DNA of 64,000 bases from Lepidurus packardi (lineage: Eukaryota > Arthropoda > Branchiopoda > Notostraca > Triopsidae): NCBI GenBank assembly GCA_023053545.1, contig JAKZAN010000007.1:9114001-9178000 (forward strand), given 5' to 3'. Shown here one piece after another: positions 1 to 11,471 of the stretch. The notes below the pieces were generated by a model that saw only the letters and a list, made by a program, of their open reading frames with translations, had not been told where the DNA came from and did no database searches. Both the position numbers and the translations under genes were made by a program. The stretch's first letter is position 1. Each line of letters starts with the position of its first letter.

Positions 1-470
1 AACGACAGAAATGGCTGTTGCGTTACAAGTAACTCTGCAAAGAATTTTTGGCGTATTTCTGCCATAATTTCTACAGAAATTAATTTTCTGAATGGAACTG
101 ATGCATGTGAGCTACCAGTAGATAATTTTTGAAAAAATAAGCAAATAGAGTTTGAAATTCATTCTGCGAAGAATTTCTGTAATATTTCTGACAGACTCCC
201 GGTTAGAAGTTATTTTTTATGTGGCCCTGATGTATGTTAGTTCTCCATGGATAATTTTTGAAAAATAAGCAAAAATCCTAGAATTTGAAATTCATTCTGC
301 GAAGAATTTCTGTAATATTTCTGACAGACTCCCTGTTAGAAGTTAATTTTTATGTGGCCCTGATGAATGTTAGTTCTCCATGGATAATTTTTTAAAAATA
401 AGCACAAATCCTAGAATTTGAAACTCATTCTGCAAGGGAAATTCTGCCAGAATTTCCGCAGAAATTCACA
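1..470. repeat. Degenerate tandem repeat, ~130 bp unit
   Basis: About 3.5 copies of a unit containing ATTCATTCTGCGAAGAATTT, GACAGACTCCC, AGTTCTCCATGGATAATTTT and AAAAATAAGC. Related copies occur at 1795-1950 and 2160-2330, so this is a dispersed family. No coding content is seen. Confidence 0.85.
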
Positions 471-1794
471 TTTACTCTCCCCGAATTCTCATGGCCCATT
501 AATGCTATCGTGTTAAACGGTACTTCTCATCCCATGTTCTAAGTTTTTCCTGTCTTTGTTGGAAAATGGTGTCGATGGCGTGTTAATTACTTATGGGAGG
601 GGTTACAGTGGTGAAAATTGTCTTTCGTGTGTTAAATTCACTTCTCGTCAAGTGGGTTCGTAATATCGTAAGTAGCCTCCCCTGTGTGGATGGCTATGAA
701 GAATGGTTTCAGAGTGTTATGGAGAGAAATATAAACTTTTTTTTTCTTTACTTGTTAAGAAAAGGGCGGGGCTTGTTGTAGAAATACGGAGAATATCTTC
801 TTTGGAGAAATGCAGTGCAATTGTTGTGCTCTGTTCCACTTCCCTTTATGTAACTCTCAGTTCTGTTATGCATGCTAGTTACGTCACAGTATATTAGGAA
901 ATTTTCGCAGATTTAGTCACTAATTGTTAGGTGTAGCAATTCTTAGAAATCTCTTATATTTCTTCAAGGGATTAATCTTCCCCCCTCTCCTGTTTTCTCA
1001 TTTCAAAACCCGTCATAAATGGCTAATTTAGCCCAAAATGTTACATTTTCGTTCATTTCACTGGCGCAGTTTTGAAAATGCTGTACAAAAATAACGAAAG
1101 CTAGAAATGGAACCATAGTTATACTTTAAAACTTCCTGTTCTTTCTTATTTCTTCCATCACATCATTTAAAAGGTTGTTTCGCAAAGAAATTGGCCTCGG
1201 GGCATTCCTCAAGCTACATTTGCTTCTTCACAGGCACCGAAGAAATTTGTGACCGCCTTTCCTCGTCCGCTGCTGAAAGTAATTCCTTATTTCTGCCTCC
1301 TATCACCTTCCGCTTTGCGGGAGCCACAAGAAATTTCCTTTACTGCATGAGACATGGAACCAATTTGTTTATTCGTTTCATGTCATTCAAGACATTCAAG
1401 ACGTTCAGCAACGCCTCATAAGGATTGTGACTCTTAAACGTGTGTCCGAAAGTCATTCTTTGTACTACTTCTTTTGAGACGCCATATTTCTTCCTATCCA
1501 TCTGTTTGCTTTGGTACACTTGCTGCTGGTACGGGATTTCACACGCACTGAGTTCGGATCGGATCGATCTTTGAGCTTTCATCGCGGAGCTGGCGGAGCC
1601 ACATTAAGAAAGCTCTTTGTCAAACACGAGTGAAAGGAAGCTGTGCTGTTATTAATACTGTTTCCGTCTGGTCGTATGATGATGGATGTCCGGGTCCGTT
1701 ACTACTGGCCACCAAGGCCCCCGATTGATAAGCGAGTGCGAGTACCGTGCTACACCATGCGTAAAAACCAACAGAAGAGAATGAGGTCGCGTTT
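471..1794. other. No recognisable gene
   Basis: Short open frames only. None has recognisable domains, splice context or similarity that I can name. Confidence 0.6.
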
Positions 1795-2330
1795 CAAACT
1801 ACCTCGGCTGAGAATTACTTCAAAATTTCTGACAATTTCTGCAGACATTCATTTTTTGAGTGACACCCATACAAGGTCACCCATTGATAATTCTTGAAAA
1901 ATTTGCAAAAATAGTATAGTTTGAAATTAATTCTACGAGGAAATTTCTGCAACATTTCTGAGAAAATTTCTGCGACATTTCTGCGAAAATTTCTGCAAAA
2001 TTTCTGCAAAAATTTCTGTAATATTTCTGAGAAAATTTCTGCAAAATTTCTGAGAAAATTTCTGCAAGATTTCTGAGAAAATTTCTGCAATATTTCTGAG
2101 AAAATTTCTGCAACATTTCTAAGAAAATGTCTGCAACATTTCTGAGAAAATTTCGGCAGAAAATCGTTTTTTGTGAGGAACAATTTTCGAGTTTATAAGT
2201 AATTCTGCGAGTAAATTTCTTACGTATTTCTGCTGAAATTATTTTTTTTAGTGGCACCCATGCAAAGCTACCCGTATACATTTTTTAAAATAATGAGCCA
2301 AAATCTTAGAATCTTGCAGAAATTATGGGA
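1795..2330. repeat. Minisatellite (AAATTTCTGCAAYATTTCTGAG)n inside a dispersed repeat copy
   Basis: 1925-2160 is a ~23 bp unit repeated about ten times. It is flanked on both sides by diverged copies of the family seen at 1-470 (GTGRCACCCATGCAARG...). The open minus-strand frames here translate to a repetitive K-F-S-Q-K-x-C-R-N-F-L-R-N string and are a by-product of the repeat. Confidence 0.9.
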
Positions 2331-4189
2331 GCAGTTAGATTTCTTCCAAGGCTCCATTTCTTCAACTTCTTAATCTCAATTAGAAGTTTTCTTGGCTTTG
2401 GGTTTTGTGTTCCTAATGATTCTCTAGAGTGAGTTTGGGTTCGGCTTCTGGCAGTAATAAGATGATATAGTGTAGTAGCACGTGAAACTTTGAGATTAGG
2501 TTCTTTTGATTCCTATTTCTCTCTGGTGCGCTTGTATTTACTGCCAACTTCAGCGGCTTTCAATGGCTTTCAGAGATTTCCACTGGCTTCGTTATTCTGC
2601 GGGATTGAGGAGGTGTAGCCCTGGCTATTTGACCAACTTGTAACTTTGGGGGTTTACTCTTCCTGTCCTAGTTCGCTTCTACGTATTAGTCATTGTTAGA
2701 TTGGCAATGGGTTGGAATGATGGGACGACCATTACTGCCTTAATTTGCAATCCGACAGATGGTCATACTGACCGCCAAAAGGAAGGTCGTTGGGTTTACA
2801 GTTGAGTGTATATTGGAGTAAGGGAATGGAGGCATGACAATGAACAAACCAGCTGGTCACCGTGTACACATGGCCCCAGGCAGTGTATGGTTACTCCCAA
2901 CACAGCACAGCACTGTTGACTGGATCGATCTGGGTTTCGCAGCCGTCCGCATTCATTTCTGCCTAACACCAAGACGGTCCACGTCCATTTCTACTATAAG
3001 GCACCCGTGGTGACATAAATAGCATCCTTTCTAGATAAGTTACAAGGCTGAAGGTTAGAGAAGTGTTCTACTGGCAGAATCTAGTAGAAATATCTCATTT
3101 TGATAGGCAGAAATACCAGACTTATGAAGTAATAGAGCTGTTTGGAGGGTATGGAGGGGGGAACCTTTTGCCATCGTATCTCTACTCCATTTTTCTTCAA
3201 TGGACGTGCAGATCAATAGCCTATATACAACCCGTTAGGAAGGCAGATTCTTTTGACAAAAGCTTAGGGAAGGCTCTGAGCTCTTTAGTTGCAAAGTCGA
3301 GGCACATTCTTGGACACAGATCTTGACGCGCTAAGCTTTTAAAGTTCGTGGAATCATCGCCCAGGCGTCAATCGATCATGGAAGATGGGTCCTTTCTTTC
3401 GCAACGGATGCGTTACAAGATATTTCTTCAGCAGTAGATGAAGTTCCATCGGAAGAAATTAAGGTACTCCTTGTAATTCCTACGTTTGCTTCAGACGCAA
3501 GGTACCAAGAAAACAAGAAAAGGACACGGACAAACATAGTTAATTAGTCCGCTCTTGATGTTGGGAATTTTTCTTGTGCCGAGTCGTCGTCGGTGTTCTG
3601 TGCTCATGACTTGGTTGGTGCAGCAATTCCGTAGCACCTTGAGCGAAGAGAATGTCTCTATCCGAAGAAAAAAGGGGAAAAACACCGTCAAGTATGTAAA
3701 AGAAACTCACATCTTTCTGGTGGAACCTTTGCGTGGCACGTTCGAGGCTCTGTTTGATTGGGTTATCGGTTTACGTGCAATGATCACTTAATGATCACAA
3801 GTTGGCAAGCTTTCATGAAAAGCAACAGAGCACCCTTTCGGCAATAACTTTGTTTGGGGGACTGTAATCAAGGGGGCTGCTTGTCGTTACACACACTATT
3901 GACCCTTTCGCTTTACTCTCACGTGACAATGCTTCAGTCACGTGTGCATTCGAGGCTGGACGTAGCGTACGCAAACGACCAGTCACAAAGACTTGTTCCT
4001 ACTTCCTCTTCTTGTCGTGTGTTTGCCTTCTCTTATTTGCCACCCACAGAGGAGTCAATAATTTGCTAATACAACGCTGGAAAGAGTAGTACGAAAAGTT
4101 GGTAACTTCGCATGACCCAGTGACCCTCGGACGTGGGTTGTTAAATACACATAATAGGATCATTTCTTGTCGCCAGTTTTGACCTAAGG
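2331..4189. other. No recognisable gene; possible retroelement relic at 2700-3010
   Basis: Short open frames only. Broken frames around 2720-2960 give NPTDGHTDRQ and VYGYSQHSTALLTG, loosely like the integrase region of Ty3/gypsy elements, but with stops and no supporting LTR or RT. Confidence 0.3.
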
Positions 4190-4910
4190 CTTAGGTTTCC
4201 ATAACTAGAAAGTTTCAGCGCGTTACGTGCAGTAGTTCTGTTGGATCTGGAGCTATTTCTTTCGAAAAGGGGAAATCTTGATTAAATCTTTAAGGGAAAT
4301 CATTATAAAAGGATGATTTTCCGCGAATTACGATGCAAAGCCTTTAATTTATGTATTGGGGAAGTTTCAGCGCGTTAAAACGGTGCGTCCTCTTGGATCT
4401 GCGGTTATTTCTGCGACAAAGTGGGACATTCCTGCAGTCGGCAGACTTAAAAAGTTTTTGAAAGTTTCTTTCCCTATTGAAGTTCCAGAGTCTGTATCTT
4501 CAAGTATGAGAGACTTGCAAAGCACTGCAAAGTATAAGTTTTGTTGGATCTAAAGCTATGTCTGCAAAGGGAAATTTCTGCATTACTAAAAAGTTTGTTT
4601 TCTGCGAATTTCGATGTAAAGCCTTTAGTTTTGGGAACTAGGAAGTTTCAGCGCTTCATAAGTAATATTCTCTAGGATATTTAGTTATTTCTGTGACAAA
4701 GTGGGATATTTCTGCAGTCGGCAGCATTCAGAAATTCTCGAAACATTTATGTAGCTAGTTTAGTTCAAAAGGATGGTATCTTCCAGTGTGGGAGACTTTG
4801 CTGAGCATTAGGAATGATAGCGCTGTTGACCTGTAAGTATTTCTGTGAGTGACATTTCTGAATAGCGATATTTCTGCAGCATTAAGAGTTTTTCTTGGAC
4901 AACTTAATTA
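4190..4910. repeat. Degenerate repeat built on GGAAGTTTCAGCGC and GACAAAGTGGGA
   Basis: GAAAGTTTCAGCGCG at ~4209, GAAGTTTCAGCGCG at ~4360 and GAAGTTTCAGCGCTT at ~4643 each lead into TTGGATCT/AGGATAT, a G/A-TTATTTCTG word and a TGCAGTCGGCAG word. The copies are diverged and unequal in length. Confidence 0.75.
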
Positions 4911-7900
4911 GCGAACAAACACGACTTGGCAGTACCGTATTCTTATAGACATTTTTCAGACGTGGCGACAGAAATAGAAATTGCTACGGAAGCATTGATA
5001 GCTGTAGGCGGGCACTTTGCTTTCATTCCCTTTTCCTCCCCAAATCTGCAGTATATCTGTGTTTATACGCCAAATCGGGGCTTAGCGTGAACTTCCGGAG
5101 GGTATCAGAAAGGAATATAAGTACTTTTTAAGTAGCTTATGGTTTTTATGTTGAATTTACTTCTTTCCACTCCACTTCTGAAGGTAGATACTAATAATTA
5201 CTGCCATTTCTTCCGCAAGGGATTACTGCTATTATTTCTGCGCCAAATAATACGTACCAAAGGAATTCCCACAATTTAAATTTACCAAATATAGGAAGTA
5301 TTCCCTGAATTACTTGGTGATCCTATTGCTTCCCCTAAGTATTACTACCAATACATTTATTATATTACTGCGAATATTACCGCATTACTTTCAGTTGAAC
5401 AAAAGATTGAATCTTTAAACTTCCAATTAAAAACCTATAGAAACAGGCAAAAAAACTCCAAATATCATTAATATTTTTGACAAAATAAAGGTCATTACTT
5501 CTATTACTTCACAGGAAATATTACTACTATTCCTTCCCATTGCAAATTATCCTTTCATAATTACTTCCAGTGGAACAAGAGGCCTCTTTACCTTCCGTCT
5601 ACTCCGATATTTTACTGCAATTCGCTGTTTTTAATTCGATATTTTACTACAAAAAGCAGACATAGCAGTAATAGCTTGTAATCACTGCTTCCCAGAAATA
5701 TTACTGCTCATTATTTCTACTCGCACCAAAGTAATATCTTAAATATTCCAGCAGCAATTACTAAATTAAATATCTCACAATTACAAATTGTCGCAGAAAT
5801 AGGCAGTATTAACGGGCTTTCAAGTACTGAAGTACCTCGAGACGAGGGAAAGTTGACCAACTTGGTTAACTCTACACGACCGGGTAAGTGTTCACACCAT
5901 CAGTCATACCTTCTGACCCCGCCGTCGTATTATATACCTCTCCCCTTTCTGGCCTCTTGATCTTCCCGGTGGAGGCTTGATGGAGGTATATTCTAGGCTG
6001 TGTAAGTGTAGCGACGTTTTGTATCGTGTGATGACAGTCTTAACTTCCCGTAATCGAGTGACGACCTTCTGGAAAGTCGAAACACGATTTTGTTCGATCA
6101 TGAGCCGTTTGCGTGAACTCGTCCAATCACACTTCGAGGTTTTTTTTCCAGAAAGCCAAAGCTTATTGTCAACATCCACCATATAACTTAATTAAACCTG
6201 GTAATATGAAGGAAGCGATCTGTATTACGTATAATTGGCCTGTCATTTAAATGACTGCTGATGTGGGGTTGACATGCAACGCAACGCTGTACGAGCCGTT
6301 TTCGTTTCGGGGCGGATGGGAGAGAACGTAATGCGTCGAGCTACGAGCCGACCTATTTCTTCCAAACTTTTACCAAAAAAATTCCTTGGCTATCGAGTGT
6401 AGCGCAACATAAACGAGAAGAAAGGGATGGAAATTTCTCTGTTCCTTATTTTTTGCGCAGTTAGGAGGTTAAGGGGTTGAGCAGTAATAATTGTGCAACA
6501 GCTGGTTACACTATTACGGATGGTAGTACTCGTTTTATAGCTGCGCCATGTGTTTTGTCGAACAGTGGAGCAACAGACCCCGGTCTTGTATTATGGAATG
6601 TGTAGCTGTCGGCTGCTATAGATATATATACCCTCAGGCGAGTTCCCTTGGTCTTTCCAGCGGAAAGCAACAATACAGTTTTTCATTACTGGTAGGTTTA
6701 TTACTGTGAGTAAGCAATGACTAGAAATACGTTACGATAAACTTATTTACTGGCGCACATCAAATTCCTTCTAAAATCCAGCCTACTTTTGCCTTTTCCG
6801 AAATAGCTATGAAGCAATAGGGCAGAAATGTCACGGCTAATACAGTGTTACTGCCGGCAAAAAGTTTATGCAATTTTAAGGCGACTAGCGTTCTGGGCGG
6901 CTGTGCAATGGATTAAGGAAATCATCCAAGGCTTTCCTAGGATATTACCTTTTCATAGCCCAGAAGGTTCTATTACTGCATAGCTACTGCAGACTGGGTA
7001 AACTTCCCTCCAGTGAAGCTTTCCAATGTTCATTTATGTCAATGTTCATTTATGTTGTAAATTGATTGATTCAAACTTTCGAGGAAATTCAAAATGTTGA
7101 GAGAAAAGATTACTGTTCATTACTGTGCCGGTATATTTCTGTGTGTTATGCTTGAAACAGTGCATGTATGGTGAAGAACTACGTACTGGTGATTTTTACA
7201 ACTTTTTTCTATAAGATTTGGGATGATTTCTGACAGTCTTCCGTTGTCTTGACACACGTTGGTGTCTGTACTCCTTGCACATCTCAGCAATTCTGGAAGG
7301 AAAAGGGCTTTTTGAGCTGAAAGCTGCAGTTTTGTAGCAATGCGACCGTTAAACCGTTCTTCAAAAACTGACACAAAAAACTGAACTTTTGGCTTCACCA
7401 AAAGTTCCTAGCAAAAAAAGGAAATACTTTTTTCTTTCGGTGTAAGATCATATTCTTTCGATTACATCTTGGAACTTTTAAAGTAACTAGCAGAAATTCA
7501 TACCGCTGATAAAACGCCTATTTCTTAACAAACTTTCAAGCTAACTTGTCTTTTAAAAGAAGCACAACTTCCTATCAAAGAAATTACCAAACAATTAGAA
7601 CTAATCTTCATCTGAACGATGCTAACGACTCTCGTTCCAAATACTTTTCCTGACAAGATTTAGTACAGAATTTATATAGAAATACAGTACTTCCAAATCC
7701 CACAAATTTTTGGGAGATTTCCTGTATAATTACTTCATAATCTTCTAAGAATTTCTTGGAAAATTTTCTCTAAGTTTCTTGTGAAATTCTTCTTCTGAAT
7801 TTAATTTAATTTCTGTTGGATTACTTTGGATTTCTTCTGTATTTCTTTGCATTTACGTTGTATTTCCCTTAAATTCCGTTGGATTTCTTTGAATTTATGT

Positions 7901-10900
7901 GGTATTTTTTGAATATCTGTTGTGTTTCTTTTCGTAAGATTATTTCTAGTTTAAAGAGTAGGATAAAGAACCAAAATCATAAGTTTTCTCCTGTTCAGAA
8001 GGAGTTTCTTTAGCTCTTATTTTTACTTTCTAATTTTTCTAATTAAAGATGAAGAGTAATTTCGAAAGTGGCTGCAGATTTCCAGTAAACTAGAATTGAG
8101 TTGAAAAGAAGATCGAACCCTTACTGACGGTTAAGTTTAGCGTCAGATCGTTAAAAGAACCCAAAAATTTTTTGGCAAAAGGCGAGTTTTTCTCTCTCAA
8201 GTTTCACTTTGGATTGCATTTCATCGGTATCTTCTTAGCGGAGCTTCAGGACTCTTGAAAAGGTTTACGATAGAGGCACTGTCCGTACCAAATGACGTCT
8301 TCATACCTGTTAAAGGGCTTAGATACGATGTTTGCCCATGTCTCAAGGACTCTCAAAGCATACCGATAGGGATATGGAGAAGCTGGAACACCAACGTCGA
8401 CTTATGCCAAAAGTTGAAACATTCCGTTGTATACGTATTTCCAATTTAATGCTGACTCTGCATTTCTGCTTCAGTACTAGGAAAGTCCGAAACTTTAAAG
8501 CAATCCAATTAGAACTTTGGAGAATTCATGTTTAGATATGTCTGCAGTAATTGTATCTTACCCGCAGTAATTAAGAATCGATGCAGAAGTATTTTTAACT
8601 CCGTGCTGTAACTGCAGAAATAGTATTATTGCACAAATCTTATGATTACAAAACTAATAGTAATGCACAAAGCCAAAACTGTGTGAAAATATACTAGAAA
8701 GTAGAAATAAATTCCTTCAAGCACTATTGTCAATGAAGAATAGAGTCCAAAATAAGATAATAATTGAAGAAAAAATAAAAAAAATTAGCCAGGAAATGCT
8801 ATGACTGCAAAAATAACATTACTTCAGAAATTGTATGACGCAGAATAATATTACTGCCGAATGTTAATACGATATTGACTTCATGCAAAACAGAAATATG
8901 ATCAAGAAGCTGTATCACTGAAGGAATAATATTACTCCAGTAATGCAATGACTGCAGATAACTGCAGATAACTGAATAACTGCAGCAACGGAAGCCTTAA
9001 TGTACGAATTTAAACTTAGCCGTATAATCGGACGAATTGAGTGAATCAAATAAGTGTCCTAAGGGAGGACATCTCCTTTTTCCGAGCAGAAATAAGCTTA
9101 GCCTATTACTGCAGAAGTTTTTTCTGCCTTAGTATTAGATTTAGCTATTTACTAGTCGTGTAGCTATTGCGTTTCCTCCGTGTAGCAAAGACGTTACTAG
9201 ATAACTTCCTTATAGTACAGTCTCTTTGACTAGCAACATCTCGAAAATAGCAGAAATTTGCATTTGCGCCCTAGGCTTCCCCTTATTCCTATATTTCTGT
9301 CCGTGCCTGGCAGGCTCGTCTTAATGAAGTAAATTAGAACCCGAGATTCAATTATTCTGGAGCATTATCATGGGACTGAGCTATACAATCCATTCTCTTT
9401 CTTTCCTTCTTGTGCAGAAATAAAAAGAAATAAAGAAATAAAAGCTATAAAAGTCATTTCTTCTTTTTTTTTGCTGGTTTCAAAGTCTTGTCAACGTGGA
9501 TGGCTGGTTTATATTTCACCTCGCAGTAATTTGGAAGGGATTTTGGGTAGCAAATTGTTTTCGGAACAAGAAGGTCGATAAGAACACCTAAAAGAAATTC
9601 CACGGAGCGGGAGAGAGGTTTTGCTAAGCCCAGTCTTTTTTTGGCTGGCGGACAAAGTTGTCTGAGAGGCTTGCTGCGTGGCGAAGATAGCCTAGTGTTT
9701 TAACACCCGCTGATTGTAACCATCTCTTTCCATACCATTAAATCAATCTTCTCGCACTTGGCTGCACCCTACAACACCCAAACCTATATCCCCTCCTCTA
9801 TATAGCTAAAAGGCTTTCAATTCCCTTATTACGCCCTTGAAATAGCTTTTTAATACATATTAACTGCGCAGTTCCTGAATTTCTGCCGTCTTAAAATTGC
9901 CAACCTTTTTTTTGTTAACCTTCTTAACATTGCCAACTCCTAACACTCCTTACTTAAACCATCATTTAGGATTACTAACCTAAAGTTTCTTCAAGTTTTT
10001 TTCCTCCTTTTGCATGAGCAGCTGGATTGACTTATTGGCAAACTTATTTGACTTGTAATAGATATAAGGGTCTGGCATTAGGAGATTCGCCTAAACCCTT
10101 GGCATTTGGGGTTAACATAGTATGATGGTGCAGTAATGGATTCTCAACATTAGCTCCGTTTACTTGTAGTGGTCGAAACCAGAAGCACTTAACAGTAATG
10201 TAATGGCTGCGGTTGCCAAGTGATCCAAGTGATCCAAGTGGTCCAAGTGATCGTGCCGGAATTGCAGTCGTAGTTAATGGAAACGTCGGTCAAATTTTTC
10301 TACTGTAAAAGTAGGTAAAGTGCATGGAAACTATAAGATGGTTACTTTGGGGAACCTGAAATGTTTTCCTGGGATGGGAATCGAAGTTGAAATCGCAGTC
10401 ATTCATGGAGCAAAGAAAAGTTCTTGTCGTCGTAAGAAAAAAGTTTGCAGAGATGTATGGATATGCTTTTCCATTCCCACATTTTGATGTCTTCCTTTGG
10501 TTACTCTTATGACGAGAAAGAAAATCACGGAAAGTTCATGCAGTTTGGATGTACTTAGAACTTCCCCAAACGTAGTATCCTGCTCGGTTAAGCGCTCCAT
10601 TGCACAGACATGAGAGGATTGGGGTGGATATTTTCCGGCATTGCCGCAGGGGTTTGCCTTATGCTTAGGATAGTTTTTTATGTAGAAGAACCCTTGCTAA
10701 GAAATGAAAAGGAGCAAACTACTTTGAAACGGAAATGTTCGGTCCTGGTCAGGGATTTTTTAAGCTCTCTTCTACCTTTGACATTGTGGAAATTGAGATT
10801 CCCCTCCCACAGTAAAAATATCCTAAGAAAGCATTGTTAGGATATGTCTGACAATCGACTATATAGCTTGTTGGAATATTCCTTTTACTAAGAAGCTGAA

Positions 10901-11471
10901 TAACCTTTCAGCCGTAACTAAAATAAACCAAAACTCTTAAATCTCTTAACGATCTAAACGTCTAATAACCCAAATAAAACTCTTTTAAAGAAAATTTTCT
11001 ATGAAAAAACAGTTTAATTCTCAACTTTTAACGATGTAGAAACAAAGTACCACAAAAAACTTCCTTTGCAGAAGATATTCGCCTCAAGGCATTAAGTTTT
11101 TGTGACGCGTTTTGTTAGTTTAGTTTTTGTTTAATGCGGAACGAAAGGATAGTTTTTTCTTTTAGTTTGTGTAGTAGCATAATATGGAGTATAGGAGCCA
11201 TTTGCTGCTTCTTGTGAATACAAATACCCTCAAAAAATGCATTTTGCATCGCTTCATCGCTGGTCGCATGCTTTTTGGCGTGTTTGAGTGCTTCTAACGT
11301 AGCGGTTCGTGTCTCATTAGAATTCTAGGCTGTTCGCGGGCCGTTAACCAGCGTCATTCACCCTGTCAAGCGTTGTGTTATGGTAAATTCATTGTTGTGT
11401 GTTGTGGTGTTTTGGGCATTGGTGTATGCTATAAAACGTGCTTTTCTTTGAGGAAATCACTAAAAAACAAA
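4911..11471. other. Gene-free region rich in TTACTGCAGAAATA words
   Basis: No coding region is recognised. 5.1-9.3 kb is littered with variants of TATTACTGC and GCAGAAATA on both strands (dense at 5340-5800 and 8560-9110), the same vocabulary as the 1-2.3 kb repeats. 10222-10255 has GATCCAAGTG repeats. 10.6-11.4 kb is plain AT-rich sequence up to the INTU start and would include its promoter; no TATA box was picked. Confidence 0.55.

Noticed and set aside
1815-2281. Two overlapping minus-strand frames of 122 and 134 codons
   Set aside because: They translate a 23 bp minisatellite; the repetitive K-F-S-Q-K/C-R-N-F sequence is not a protein family and the frames shift with the unit length.
2700-3010. 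Ty3/gypsy integrase-like text (NPTDGHTDRQ, VYGYSQHSTALLTG)
   Set aside because: The match is only loose. Stops and frame changes break it, and no reverse transcriptase, RNase H or LTR is visible. It is mentioned only as a possible relic.
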